The notes: generated by a model from the letters alone, not told the origin. 64,000 nt of DNA from Bacteroides sp. (GCA_014802435.1 JAAVCG010000005.1:295994-359993), one strand, 5' to 3'; positions 1 to 8,931 are shown, counted from the stretch's first letter. Numbers and translations: made by a program.

Positions 1-1
1 A

Positions 2-1258
2 CCGCTGATTGTTACGGTTTCGGCGTTGGGCGGCATCACTAACCGACTGATTGAATGTGGAAATCGGGCGGAAGATGCTGACCCGGTTTACCACGATATT
101 ATCAGTCAGATTCGTCAGCGTCATTTTGATGTCATCAAGGCCGTTGTTGCCCCTGATTGTCAGGCGCAATGCAGGGAAATCGTTTCAAAGCTCATTGATG
201 AATTGCAGTTGGTCTGTGACGCGATTTGCCTTCTGCGCGAACTGACGCCCAGAAGCTCTGATTTGATTGTCAGCTATGGCGAGAGAATGTCGTCAGTCAT
301 TGTCAATCATATGATTAACGGCTCTATTCTGCGAAATTCCCTTGACTTTATCCGCACCAAGCAGGTTTACGGCAAAAGTGTGCTTGACCGCGAGCAGACC
401 TCCGAGCTGATTCATGAGTATTTTGATCAAATTGCCGGCGAAAAAATCGTCATTGTTCCGGGATTCATATCGCGCGACAGCCGGGGACATATCTCAAACT
501 TAGGTCGCGGCGGAAGCGACTATACGGCCGCAATTCTTGCCGCTGAACTTCATGCCTCCGTTCTTGAAATCTGGACTGATGTTGACGGATTCATGACTGC
601 TGACCCCAGAGTAGTTGCCGATGCGTATGTTATTGACAACCTTAGCTTTGTTGAGGCTATGGAACTGTGTAACTTCGGGGCAAAGGTTGTCTATCCGCCG
701 ACGATTTATCCCGTATTCACCGCCAATATTCCAATAATCATCAAAAATACATTCAATGCCACTCATCCCGGCACTCTGATTTCAGAGGGTGGTTCCGGTC
801 GCGGCATAGTCGGGGTCAGCGCTATTGCGGATACCTGCTTGCTTTCCCTGACAGGGGCTCCTATGGAATGGAATGAACGGATGATTAACTCCCTTTCCCG
901 TAACGGAGTGGAGACACTGATGCCTAACGGGCAATGTCAGTGTGCAATTCATGCGTCAGACTCCAAGCGCGCCATGGATATTCTTCAAAGCAAGTTTGCT
1001 GAGGAGTTGGCCTCCGGCGCCGTGAAGGTTGAGCTGACGAATGACCTTTCAGCCATAGCAATTATCGGCGCAGTAACTGAGCAGATGGTCACTAATGCCA
1101 CCGAGCAATTTGCCGCCGCCCTGAATGTTTGTGGCATTCCCGTCAGCTATGCTCCCCGCCAGGCCTCGCCGGGTGCGTTGGCCTGTCTGGTCCCCCACTC
1201 TTTCCTCAATCAGTCACTTAATGCAATTCACAGCTCATTCATCGTTACATCAAAATGA
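2..1258 (+). CDS. lysC: Aspartate kinase, C-terminal part (5' end outside window)
   Basis: Aspartokinase phosphorylates L-aspartate, the first step to lysine, threonine and methionine. The frame is open from base 2 and the first visible residues (VSALGGITN) match the start of the family's kinase fold, so the true start lies upstream. The TTG at 26 is only an internal codon. The signature GRGGSDYTAA, followed by IWTDVDGFMTADPR, marks the nucleotide- and aspartate-binding region. The last 140 or so residues look like the paired ACT regulatory domains that bind end-product amino acids. The protein stops after the ACT region with no homoserine dehydrogenase domain, so this is the monofunctional type. 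The stop overlaps the sppA start (ATGA). Which of several aspartokinase isoforms this is cannot be decided; the symbol is tentative. Confidence 0.93.
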   Translation, partial: PLIVTVSALGGITNRLIECGNRAEDADPVYHDIISQIRQRHFDVIKAVVAPDCQAQCREIVSKLIDELQLVCDAICLLRELTPRSSDLIVSYGERMSSVIVNHMINGSILRNSLDFIRTKQVYGKSVLDREQTSELIHEYFDQIAGEKIVIVPGFISRDSRGHISNLGRGGSDYTAAILAAELHASVLEIWTDVDGFMTADPRVVADAYVIDNLSFVEAMELCNFGAKVVYPPTIYPVFTANIPIIIKNTFNATHPGTLISEGGSGRGIVGVSAIADTCLLSLTGAPMEWNERMINSLSRNGVETLMPNGQCQCAIHASDSKRAMDILQSKFAEELASGAVKVELTNDLSAIAIIGAVTEQMVTNATEQFAAALNVCGIPVSYAPRQASPGALACLVPHSFLNQSLNAIHSSFIVTSK

Positions 1259-3063
1259 TTAAAAAGTTTTTTCTTTCAATGCTTGGGTCAATGGCAGCCA
1301 TTTGGTTGACATTCCTGTTGCTTATAATTCTTTTCATCACAGCCATTGCCGTTTCGGTCTCCTCCGTTTCAGGCACTAAATCCTTAGCCGCTGTCGATAT
1401 TAAAAAAGGAACGGTTTTGTGTCTTGACCTCTCGGCGCCTATCAGCGAACGCAAGGGCCCTACCTCGCTCTCTGATGCTTTGGCCGGAAGCCTCGGCAAT
1501 GCCCAGTATCTTAACGATATTACCGATGCAATTTATCGCGCATCACATGATTCCCGAATTAAAGGCCTTTACATCAAGGCCCAAGGCGCATCAGCCGGAA
1601 TTGCATCCATGCAGGCCATCAATGAAGCCCTTAACTATTTCAAGGCTCAGCCCGGAAAATGGATTATGGCCTATGGCGATTCATATGCTCAGGCCGACTA
1701 TTATATGTCAAGCTCCGCAGGCGAATTATGGCTAAATCCGCAGGGCGAAGTTGATATTCACGGCCTCAGCGGAACGGTGTTGTTCTATAAAGGACTGCTT
1801 GACAAACTTGGTGTTAAGATGCAGATTATCCGCGTCGGAACCTTTAAGAGCGCCGTGGAGCCTTACTTCCTCACTGAGATGAGTCCCGCCAGCCGCCTGC
1901 AAAATGAAGTCTACATGAACTCAATCTGGAGCTCTATCAAAGATGATATCGCAGAAAACCGTGGCGTAAAGCCCGAAACGGTCAATGATTGGGCCAACGA
2001 TTTCTCATTTGTTATGCCCGCAGACTCAGTGCTCGCCCGCGGAATTGTTACCAACATCGGTTATCGTCATCAGGCCGAGGCTCGAATTGCCGAACTTGCC
2101 GGAAAAGATGAATTCAGTGATGTCAACGTCGTGACTGTCAGCGAATATGCTGCCGCTCATGACCTTACTGACTATTCTTATCTCCCCGAGGTTAAGGCTC
2201 CTAAAAAGAACAAAAACACAATTGCCGTACTCTATGCCGTAGGCGAAATTTCCGATATTGGCAAAGAAGGAATCATTGGCAATGACATGGTTGACCAGAT
2301 TTTTGAACTCTCTGAAAACTCTGACAATCTTGTCGGCCTGATTCTTCGAGTGAACTCCCCCGGCGGCTCCGCATTTGCCTCCGAACAAATATGGGAAGCC
2401 CTGCAGCAATTTAAAGAGAACACCGGCCTGCCATTCTATGTCTCCATGGGCGATGTCGCTGCATCCGGCGGCTACTATATCAGCTGCTCTGCCGATAAAA
2501 TCTATGCGCAGCCAACTACTATTACCGGCTCTATCGGCATCTTCGGAATGATTCCTGATATTCAGGGATTGCTCAATAATCATCTCGGAGTGACCACTTC
2601 GACTGTCCAGACTAACCCCAACGGCGACTTCCCCAACATCATGAAACCCATGACTGCGGAACAGGCTGAGAAAATGCAGCAATTCGTTGAACGCGGTTAT
2701 GACACGTTCACCCGCAGAGTTGCCGATGGTCGACACATGAGTCAGGATTCAGTGAAGGTTATTGCTGAAGGACGAGTTTGGGACGGCGCCACCGCCAAGA
2801 AAATCGGCCTGGTTGATGAACTTGGATCCCTGCGTAGTGCAATTACTGACATGGCCTCTGACCTCAATCTCCAGTCTTATCGCGTGGAATCATATCCCAA
2901 GATTGAAGGTGAATGGTGGGAAAGCCTCCTCACGATGGAGGGCATGGACGTCGCTTCCATGCAGTCACTTGACCCGGAAACGCTCCGCCTCTATCAGCAT
3001 CTTGAAAAAATCAAGAATGCTCCGCGTGTGCAGTGCAAGGTTGAAACCATCATAATCAAATAA
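1255..3063 (+). CDS. sppA: Signal peptide peptidase SppA, 67 kDa type
   Basis: SppA is a membrane-bound serine protease that degrades signal peptides left after secretion. At 602 residues it is the long, duplicated form. A single membrane segment (about residues 8-34) anchors the N-terminus. The N-terminal half carries the general-base lysine in GTFKSAVEPYF (K198), and the C-terminal half carries the nucleophile in NSPGGSA (S372); this split Lys/Ser dyad is the hallmark of the 67K family. The ATG overlaps the aspartokinase stop by 4 bases, and lpxK follows after 3 bases, so it sits in a tight operon. Nothing looks missing. Confidence 0.96.
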   Translation: MIKKFFLSMLGSMAAIWLTFLLLIILFITAIAVSVSSVSGTKSLAAVDIKKGTVLCLDLSAPISERKGPTSLSDALAGSLGNAQYLNDITDAIYRASHDSRIKGLYIKAQGASAGIASMQAINEALNYFKAQPGKWIMAYGDSYAQADYYMSSSAGELWLNPQGEVDIHGLSGTVLFYKGLLDKLGVKMQIIRVGTFKSAVEPYFLTEMSPASRLQNEVYMNSIWSSIKDDIAENRGVKPETVNDWANDFSFVMPADSVLARGIVTNIGYRHQAEARIAELAGKDEFSDVNVVTVSEYAAAHDLTDYSYLPEVKAPKKNKNTIAVLYAVGEISDIGKEGIIGNDMVDQIFELSENSDNLVGLILRVNSPGGSAFASEQIWEALQQFKENTGLPFYVSMGDVAASGGYYISCSADKIYAQPTTITGSIGIFGMIPDIQGLLNNHLGVTTSTVQTNPNGDFPNIMKPMTAEQAEKMQQFVERGYDTFTRRVADGRHMSQDSVKVIAEGRVWDGATAKKIGLVDELGSLRSAITDMASDLNLQSYRVESYPKIEGEWWESLLTMEGMDVASMQSLDPETLRLYQHLEKIKNAPRVQCKVETIIIK

Positions 3064-3066
3064 ATT

Positions 3067-4206
3067 ATGGCAGAACGTAAGTCAACATCTCATAAAATCA
3101 TGTCGGGACTGCTCCTTAAGCCGCTTTCACTGGTCTACGGGGCGGTAACCGCCACGCGTAACAAGATGTTTGACTTTGGCATTCTGACCCAACGCGAATT
3201 TGATATCCCCGTTCTGGTCGTTGGCAATATTTCTGTCGGAGGAACCGGGAAAACCCCTCATACGGAGTATCTAATCCGTCTGCTCAGCGGCCGATATAGA
3301 ATCGGAGTCCTCTCCCGAGGATATAACCGCAAGACTTCCGGATTTGTCCTGGTTGACGACAAAGCCAATGCCTCAACCGTTGGCGATGAATCATTCCAGA
3401 TTTACCGCAAGTTTGGCCATCAGGGAGTAATGGTTGCCGTCTGTGAGGACCGATGTGAGGGCATTGACCATATGCGCGAAATTGACCCTACCCTCAATCT
3501 GATTATCCTTGATGATGCTTTCCAGCACCGCTATGTCAAACCGAAGGTATCCGTCGTATTGACCGAATATTCCCGCCCGGTCTACTCTGACTCCATGCTG
3601 CCCGCCGGGCGTCTGCGCGAAAACAGGGGCGCTCTCCATCGTGCCGACATCGTTGTCGTCACCAAGTGTCCGCCTAACATGAAGCAACTGGAATATCGCC
3701 TCTTTGTCAAGAACCTCAACCTATATCCCTATCAGAAGCTCTACTTCAGCTCTTATGACTATGAGGATATCAGGCCGGTATTTCCTGACGTTGCCGGTGA
3801 GCTCCAATCCATCAGCGAACTCTGCTCCTTTGACTATGTCATTGCCCTTGCCGGAATAGCTCACCCGCGCGAATTTATTAAACACGTCAAGGCTTCCGGA
3901 GCCAAGGTCAGCAGCATGGTCTATGCTGACCATCATAACTATACTCGCGGAGATATGGCTGACCTGATTGCCAAAATCAAGTCATCGCCTGACCCGAAGA
4001 GAACCATAGTTATTACCACCGAAAAGGACGCTATGAGACTCCGTGCCCTTTCCGGGCTGCCGAAGGCCTTGAAATCCCGACTTTATTATTTGCCGATTAC
4101 GGTTAAACTGATTCCTAACGTTGCCGAAAGTAACGTCGGAGCCTACGACTTCGCTGAAACGATTACGGCAATGATTGACCGCGACGATAAACAAAACGCT
4201 CGCTGA
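3067..4206 (+). CDS. lpxK: Tetraacyldisaccharide 4'-kinase (lipid A synthesis)
   Basis: LpxK transfers phosphate from ATP to the 4' position of the lipid A disaccharide precursor at the inner face of the cytoplasmic membrane. The P-loop VGGTGKTP lies at residues 57-64 and the conserved LDDAFQHR at 148-155, both diagnostic. The N-terminus is amphipathic and hydrophobic, as expected for a membrane-surface enzyme. Length (379) is somewhat above the usual 320-360. It starts 3 bases after sppA, without an obvious Shine-Dalgarno site, and is followed after 44 bases by the purine nucleoside phosphorylase gene. Confidence 0.96.
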   Translation: MAERKSTSHKIMSGLLLKPLSLVYGAVTATRNKMFDFGILTQREFDIPVLVVGNISVGGTGKTPHTEYLIRLLSGRYRIGVLSRGYNRKTSGFVLVDDKANASTVGDESFQIYRKFGHQGVMVAVCEDRCEGIDHMREIDPTLNLIILDDAFQHRYVKPKVSVVLTEYSRPVYSDSMLPAGRLRENRGALHRADIVVVTKCPPNMKQLEYRLFVKNLNLYPYQKLYFSSYDYEDIRPVFPDVAGELQSISELCSFDYVIALAGIAHPREFIKHVKASGAKVSSMVYADHHNYTRGDMADLIAKIKSSPDPKRTIVITTEKDAMRLRALSGLPKALKSRLYYLPITVKLIPNVAESNVGAYDFAETITAMIDRDDKQNAR

Positions 4207-4250
4207 GGCTGTTAAACTCAATAGATATAACCATCAAAATTTAAGAATAT

Positions 4251-5066
4251 ATGTTAGAACAAATTAATCTCACCGCTGAATATCTCAAGAACCACATTCA
4301 GGGCGAAATGCCCAAAACCGGCATTATCCTTGGCACCGGCCTCGGCGCCCTCGTTGACCATATTGAAGACAAGCAGCTGATTCCTTATACTGAGATTCCT
4401 AATTTCCCGGTATCAACCGTTGAAGGCCATAGCGGCAACCTCATCATCGGTAATCTCGGCGGAAAGCGCGTACTCGGCATGCAGGGCCGTTTCCATTTCT
4501 ATGAAGGATACGACATGAAGCAGGTCACTTTCCCCGTGCGCGTTATGAAGGCCCTCGGAATCGAAACCCTCTTCGTCAGCAACGCGGCCGGAGGCATGAA
4601 CAAGGAATTCAAGGTTGGCGACGTGATGATTATCACTGACCATATCAACCTCTTCCCTGAAAATCCTCTCCGCGGAAAGAACTATAACGAACTCGGCCCC
4701 CGCTTCCCGGCCATGACTGAGGCCTATAGCAAAGACCTCATTGCTCTGGCTGACAGCATTGCCAACGAAAAAAATATCCGCATCATGCATGGCGTTTACG
4801 TCGGTGTGACCGGTCCGACTTTTGAAACTCCCGCTGAATATGAATATTTCCGCATCATTGGCGGTGATGCCGTCGGCATGTCTACCGTTCCGGAAGTCAT
4901 CGTCGCTAACCATGCCGGAATGAAGGTCTTCGGCCTCAGCGTAATCACTGACCTCGGCGGAAAGGAAATCACCGATGTCCCCACCCATGAGGAAGTGCAG
5001 AAGGCTGCCATCAAGGCTCAGCCCGTGGTCGTTGAAATCATGCGTGAACTCGTCAAGCGCTCTTGA
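4251..5066 (+). CDS. Purine nucleoside phosphorylase, trimeric (PNP/MTAP) family
   Basis: This enzyme cleaves purine nucleosides with phosphate to the free base and (deoxy)ribose-1-phosphate in purine salvage. The phosphate-binding GTGLG (residues 28-32), VEGHSG (about 57-62), [25 protein letters not shown] and [10 protein letters not shown] motifs identify the roughly 270-residue trimeric family. Near the C-terminus it reads VITDLGG, where mammalian-type inosine/guanosine phosphorylases have ITN. An Asp there is the kind of change linked to 6-amino purines in related enzymes, so substrate range should not be assumed. It is preceded by a 44-base gap and followed directly by thiL. Confidence 0.94.
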   Translation: MLEQINLTAEYLKNHIQGEMPKTGIILGTGLGALVDHIEDKQLIPYTEIPNFPVSTVEGHSGNLIIGNLGGKRVLGMQGRFHFYEGYDMKQVTFPVRVMKALGIETLFVSNAAGGMNKEFKVGDVMIITDHINLFPENPLRGKNYNELGPRFPAMTEAYSKDLIALADSIANEKNIRIMHGVYVGVTGPTFETPAEYEYFRIIGGDAVGMSTVPEVIVANHAGMKVFGLSVITDLGGKEITDVPTHEEVQKAAIKAQPVVVEIMRELVKRS

Positions 5067-5068
5067 TT

Positions 5069-6091
5069 ATGGAGACAGAAATCTCCTCTCTCGGCGAGTT
5101 CGGGCTTATTGACCGCCTGACCGCCGAATTGCCCAAACTGAATGATTCGACCATCAAGTCGGTGGGAGATGATGCCGCAGTGATTCGCTATGAATCCAAG
5201 CGTGACGTCCTTGTCTCAACCGATATGCTCCTTGAAGGCATTCATTTTGACTTGACTTATGTTCCGCTGAAACATTTAGGCTATAAAGCCGCCGTAGTCA
5301 ACTTCAGCGATATTTATGCCATGAACGGCACCCCGCGTCAACTCGTCGTGGGCCTGGGTGTCTCTACGCGTTTCACGGTTGAACATCTGGAAGAACTTTA
5401 TGCCGGATTACGTCTGGCCTGTGAAGTCTACGGAGTGGACCTCGTTGGCGGGGACACTACGGCCTCACGTGCCGGGCTGGTCATTTCCGCAACTGTCATA
5501 GGCGACGTTGAAGAAGGTAAAGCCGTCCATCGCAGTGGCGCCAAGCCAACTGACCTTATTTGCGTCAGCGGTGACCTGGGAGCTGCCTATATGGGGCTCC
5601 AGCTCTTGGAGCGCGAAAAAGCCGCCTCGGCCGGTCAAAAAGATTTCGTGCCTGATTTTTCCGGCAAAGAATATCTTGTTGAACGTCAACTCAAGCCCGA
5701 AGCCCGCCGCGATATAATCAAGGAGCTGGCCGACGCAGGCATCACTCCCACTTCAATGATTGATGTCAGCGACGGACTCTCATCTGAGCTCATGCACCTT
5801 TGTAAGGCTTCTAAAACCGGATGCCGGGTTTATGAAGACCGCATACCCATTGACTACCAAACTGCCGTCATGGCCGAGGAACTCAACATGAACCTCGTTA
5901 CGGCGGCTATGAACGGCGGCGAAGACTATGAACTCCTCTTCACCGTTCCGCTAACTGCTCATGAAGCCGTCAGCCAACTCAAGGGGGTACGAGTCATCGG
6001 CCATATGTCGCCTGAAGACCAGGGTTGTGCTCTCATTGGCCGAAATGGCGAAGAATTACCTCTTAAAGCCCAAGGATTCACTCATTTATGA
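5069..6091 (+). CDS. thiL: Thiamine-monophosphate kinase
   Basis: ThiL phosphorylates thiamine monophosphate to the active cofactor thiamine pyrophosphate. The PurM-like fold shows in VGDDAAVI near residue 35, STDMLLEGIHFD, VNFSDIYAMNGTPR and the later IDVSDGLSSEL and GGEDYELLF motifs, which bind Mg-ATP and substrate. A TTG at 5063 would overlap the upstream stop, but I prefer the ATG two codons later, giving 340 residues, which fits the family. The stop overlaps the next gene (ATGA). Confidence 0.95.
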   Translation: METEISSLGEFGLIDRLTAELPKLNDSTIKSVGDDAAVIRYESKRDVLVSTDMLLEGIHFDLTYVPLKHLGYKAAVVNFSDIYAMNGTPRQLVVGLGVSTRFTVEHLEELYAGLRLACEVYGVDLVGGDTTASRAGLVISATVIGDVEEGKAVHRSGAKPTDLICVSGDLGAAYMGLQLLEREKAASAGQKDFVPDFSGKEYLVERQLKPEARRDIIKELADAGITPTSMIDVSDGLSSELMHLCKASKTGCRVYEDRIPIDYQTAVMAEELNMNLVTAAMNGGEDYELLFTVPLTAHEAVSQLKGVRVIGHMSPEDQGCALIGRNGEELPLKAQGFTHL

Positions 6092-6660
6092 ATTTGATAG
6101 CTCTTACAGCAATCGTAACTTCTACGTTTACGGCTCCGGTTGACACATTGACCGGGGCCGATTTTGATTTACCTATAGAAATCAGCGAACATGACGTGTT
6201 TTCGCTTGAAGATTACGGAGTTGTCTATGCTCCATGGCTCGTTGAACTGCCTGACTACGTCAACGAAACGCTGATTGACGACATGGTGAATTTTTCCCGC
6301 CGATTTACCGGCACTCGCTATCGCTCCGGTGGGAAAACACCCGCAGGATTTGATTGCTCGGGATTTACGGGCTACGTCTTCCGCAATTTCGGCATGAAAT
6401 TAGGTGCGAGCTCCTCAATTCAGGCCAATCAAGGAAAACCCGTTGACGCCGCCGAACTGCGTCCCGGCGACTTGCTATTCTTCTCTCGCGGCTCAAAATC
6501 CAATCGTGTGGGCCACGTTGGCATGGTTACTGAAGTTGACTCTATTACCGGACATGCGCGCTTCATTCATGCAACTACCCGTAACGGAGTCATTGAATCC
6601 TCCTACCCCACTGACCCCTATTATCGCGCCCGCTTCATCACGGCCCGCCGCATCCTATGA
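6088..6660 (+). CDS. NlpC/P60 cell-wall peptidase
   Basis: NlpC/P60 proteins are papain-like cysteine peptidases that cut peptide stems of peptidoglycan. Catalytic residues are visible: Cys90 in DCSGFTG, His143 in GHVGM and a polar third residue at His161 in FIHATT. The first 16 or so residues are hydrophobic and could export the protein, but the signal peptide is short with little positive charge, so location is uncertain. Residues 20-75 form a region with no domain I recognise. The gene overlaps thiL and the following regulator by 4 bases each, so all three are probably co-translated. Confidence 0.92.
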   Translation: MNLIALTAIVTSTFTAPVDTLTGADFDLPIEISEHDVFSLEDYGVVYAPWLVELPDYVNETLIDDMVNFSRRFTGTRYRSGGKTPAGFDCSGFTGYVFRNFGMKLGASSSIQANQGKPVDAAELRPGDLLFFSRGSKSNRVGHVGMVTEVDSITGHARFIHATTRNGVIESSYPTDPYYRARFITARRIL

Positions 6661-7559
6661 TACCCCCCGAAGTCCTCAAAAAGTTAAATGCCGTTATGCG
6701 CAGAATTGAACTCGCTGCGGCATTTGACGGCATAGGATGTGACGACTTCAATCAGGCAACTTCAGTTAAAAAACTCGCTGAAATTGCCGGAATGTCAGAG
6801 AGGAGTCTGCGAGACTACTTCAAACTGCACACGAGATGCCGAATAGTTAATTATGCCTCAACCCGTCGCGCCGAATATGCCGCCAGACTGCTCCGCCATT
6901 TTCCTTCACTCAATAATTCCGCAGTTGCTCAGATTCTCGGGTTTACTACCCGAACGGGACTACATAATCTATTGAGAAAAAATGGCGTAATCGGTCCATC
7001 ATCGCTCAGAGAATCATCAGTTCCCATTGACGAGCCGATGCCATATCGCATAGAGCCGAATCGCCAATTTCATCTGTTCTTCAAGCTGGATAATCTGGAT
7101 TATGATGAATGTAACTCTCCTGAGTTTGAGAAATCAAGCTGGGATTTGATTGAGGACTTTGTAAGGAACAGATGGCCCGAACTGAGATTAAACAGCTATG
7201 TCGGCTTTGCTATAGACCGTTACCTTGCCGGCAATCAGGATGAGGGTATATTTCTCTCCGGAATATTGTATGACTGCACCGGCGCTTTAAATCTTTCCGG
7301 CGACCTGCATGGAGATTTCGGCTACCATAAACTCCCGGCGCAAACTTACGCCATATTCACTCATAAAGGAAGTTATGACTCGCTGAATCAGTTTTATCAG
7401 CAAGTGTTTGCAACCTTAAATCAAGCAAAAGGAATTGAAGTCAATCCTCAATTCCCTTTTATGGAGAGGTATCTTAACTCGCCGTCAGAAACGGTGGAAA
7501 GCGAGTTAGTCACAGAGATTCTTGTGGCAATTACATCTCCCACGAAATGCAGTGCATAG
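6657..7559 (+). CDS. AraC-family regulator with GyrI-like effector-binding domain
   Basis: Residues about 35-115 resemble an AraC/XylS double helix-turn-helix: a VKKLAEIAGMSERSLRDYFK helix pair, then AVAQILGFTTRTGLHNLLRK. This DNA-binding part is N-terminal, as in Rob-type regulators. Residues about 145-295 fit a GyrI-like/AraC effector-binding domain, with YAIFTHKGSYDSL and a closing FPFMERYLNSP followed by an EILVAI strand. Such domains bind small hydrophobic molecules or cations; the ligand here is unknown. It overlaps the NlpC/P60 gene by 4 bases. Its last 29 bases overlap, tail to tail, the end of the agmatine-deiminase-like gene on the other strand. Confidence 0.85.
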   Translation: MIPPEVLKKLNAVMRRIELAAAFDGIGCDDFNQATSVKKLAEIAGMSERSLRDYFKLHTRCRIVNYASTRRAEYAARLLRHFPSLNNSAVAQILGFTTRTGLHNLLRKNGVIGPSSLRESSVPIDEPMPYRIEPNRQFHLFFKLDNLDYDECNSPEFEKSSWDLIEDFVRNRWPELRLNSYVGFAIDRYLAGNQDEGIFLSGILYDCTGALNLSGDLHGDFGYHKLPAQTYAIFTHKGSYDSLNQFYQQVFATLNQAKGIEVNPQFPFMERYLNSPSETVESELVTEILVAITSPTKCSA

Positions 7560-8352
7560 CGCCGCCCTTGCGGATTAGCGTTGACATTGCAATCGGAATC
7601 ACCGTCTTGCCAAGCAGTCCACTGATAATCCGTCCGGCCTCGCGGTCTGATGCAATATTTGCTATTGGCATGAGTATTGCGTCAGGAAGCTCCAGATAAT
7701 TCAGATGACACCAACTCTTCTCCCTATGATATTTGCCATAAGTCAGTTCAATCACATCAAATCGGTCAGAAAGAATTTTATGCAGGTGATAAGAAATTCT
7801 TTTAGCTCCCAAATCAGTATAGCAATTAATTAGAAGTTTGCCCTCGCCGATGCTGCGTACCATCCCGTCAGAGTGACCGCAAAAATCATCCGTATCCCAG
7901 GGAATCAAGATGACTGAAGCGTCAAAAGCTCTTTCCAACTTGCTTAAAATCTCAATGGGGACAAGGGCTGGATTTTCATCCAGAACCTTGTCTGTCATGA
8001 TGACGCACTCCTTTCCGAATTTATCACGGGCAAGAATCACATTTCCTCCGTCAATAACGAGGTCTGTCTCCACGGTTGACAATCCCTCCGGAGCAATTGA
8101 ATCAAAGGCTTCCTTGCAGTTGGTCACATAACATGAGTTTTTCCCTTGAAGATAGTCCGGATTATAGTTATAAATCACGTACTTGCCATCATGACGCCGA
8201 ACGGGCATAAAATCGCGAACCCATATATCATTTGCGATTTCAATAAAATGCGGTTCCTGACCCACTTTGGCAAGCGCGTCATGAATCTGGTTCCAGATTT
8301 TTTCATAGGTTTTCTGATTTGCTAACCAGTGAGCGAAATAAATTTTTTCCAT
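7531..8352 (-). CDS. Agmatine deiminase / peptidyl-arginine deiminase family protein
   Basis: The fold is that of guanidino-group-modifying enzymes, which release ammonia or transfer amidino groups. Motifs in order are NDIWVRDFMPV, VIDGGNV, FCGHSDGMVR (catalytic Asp/His region) and the C-terminal GGAMHCISWEM with the nucleophilic cysteine. At 273 residues it is clearly shorter than agmatine deiminases (about 340-370). It lacks the usual N-terminal lead-in and has no signal peptide, so agmatine may not be the substrate. It stands alone: a 57-base gap separates it from the GrpB-like gene, and a -7-like TAACTTTG sits just upstream. Its 3' end overlaps the AraC-type gene by 29 bases. Confidence 0.85.
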   Translation of the reverse strand: MEKIYFAHWLANQKTYEKIWNQIHDALAKVGQEPHFIEIANDIWVRDFMPVRRHDGKYVIYNYNPDYLQGKNSCYVTNCKEAFDSIAPEGLSTVETDLVIDGGNVILARDKFGKECVIMTDKVLDENPALVPIEILSKLERAFDASVILIPWDTDDFCGHSDGMVRSIGEGKLLINCYTDLGAKRISYHLHKILSDRFDVIELTYGKYHREKSWCHLNYLELPDAILMPIANIASDREAGRIISGLLGKTVIPIAMSTLIRKGGAMHCISWEM

Positions 8353-8375
8353 AATTCGAGTCGTTTTTGTTTCCG

Positions 8376-8383
8376 CAAAGTTA
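8376..8383 (-). promoter_or_regulatory. Candidate -7 box for the deiminase gene
   Basis: On the minus strand the sequence reads TAACTTTG, a match to the Bacteroides -7 consensus TAnnTTTG, 23 bases before the ATG. No TTG lies at the 20-base spacing seen in the other promoters of this window, so only half the promoter is supported. Confidence 0.45.
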
Positions 8384-8409
8384 GACTAAATCTCGCGAAA
8401 AAAGCGTCC

Positions 8410-8931
8410 TCAAAACGGCAAACTTGCTATAAAAGGCGACTTACCGGCTGTATAAGCATCGCGGTCCTTAGGATATTGGCTTAGAAGCCGGAGCTTCAGC
8501 TGTTCATAATTTTGCGCAACCTCAGGGTTGGCAATCAGGTGATCACGGAATCTTATTTCCGGCGCGTCGCCATATCGGCGACAATGAATGTGAAAAACCC
8601 GCTCAGCATATCCTTCAGGAGTGTATCCCTTGTTAAAACTTGCGCCTCGTGGCGACTCATTCATGCAAATGTAGCCGTTAGCTTCCATCAGTTCCCGGAC
8701 ATCAGCACCCGGAGGAAGCTCAACTATCAGGTCGATAATGGGTTTGGACAATATTCCCCCGATTGAGGTACTCCCCACATGAGAGATTCGCGGCTTAAAC
8801 GGCCTCAGGAGGCTTTGGAGCAAGTCAATTTCCTCCTTGGCCCATAATTTCCATTCCGGATTATATGGAACAAGAACTATGGGAAATAAATCCCATAGTT
8901 CTTGCAGTGTCAGGTCGTTAAGAGATTTCAA
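8410..8931 (-). CDS. GrpB-like (UPF0157) protein
   Basis: The GrpB/UPF0157 family is a nucleotidyltransferase-like fold of unclear function, often seen alone or fused to CoaE. The diagnostic stretch is HVGSTSIGGILSKPIIDLIV, followed by FHIHC and IRFRDHLIANP near the C-terminus. Length (173) fits the family. The start is a TTG overlapping the clpC stop by 4 bases (TTGA), and no ATG is available nearby, so translation probably depends on ribosomes finishing clpC. A strong hairpin lies within codons 10-19 (see separate entry). Its biochemical role is unknown. Confidence 0.88.
   Translation of the reverse strand: MKSLNDLTLQELWDLFPIVLVPYNPEWKLWAKEEIDLLQSLLRPFKPRISHVGSTSIGGILSKPIIDLIVELPPGADVRELMEANGYICMNESPRGASFNKGYTPEGYAERVFHIHCRRYGDAPEIRFRDHLIANPEVAQNYEQLKLRLLSQYPKDRDAYTAGKSPFIASLPF
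8871..8904 (-). repeat. Perfect 14-bp inverted repeat inside the GrpB-like gene
   Basis: The arms CAAGAACTATGGGA (8871-8884) and TCCCATAGTTCTTG (8891-8904) are perfectly complementary with a 6-base spacer. The hairpin lies about 27 bases into the GrpB-like reading frame, just after the clpC stop. No U-rich run follows it on either strand, so it is not a standard intrinsic terminator. Confidence 0.9.

Noticed and set aside
2026..2736. A 236-codon open frame opposite sppA
   Set aside because: It lies wholly across the SppA catalytic domain and has no similarity to any family I know.
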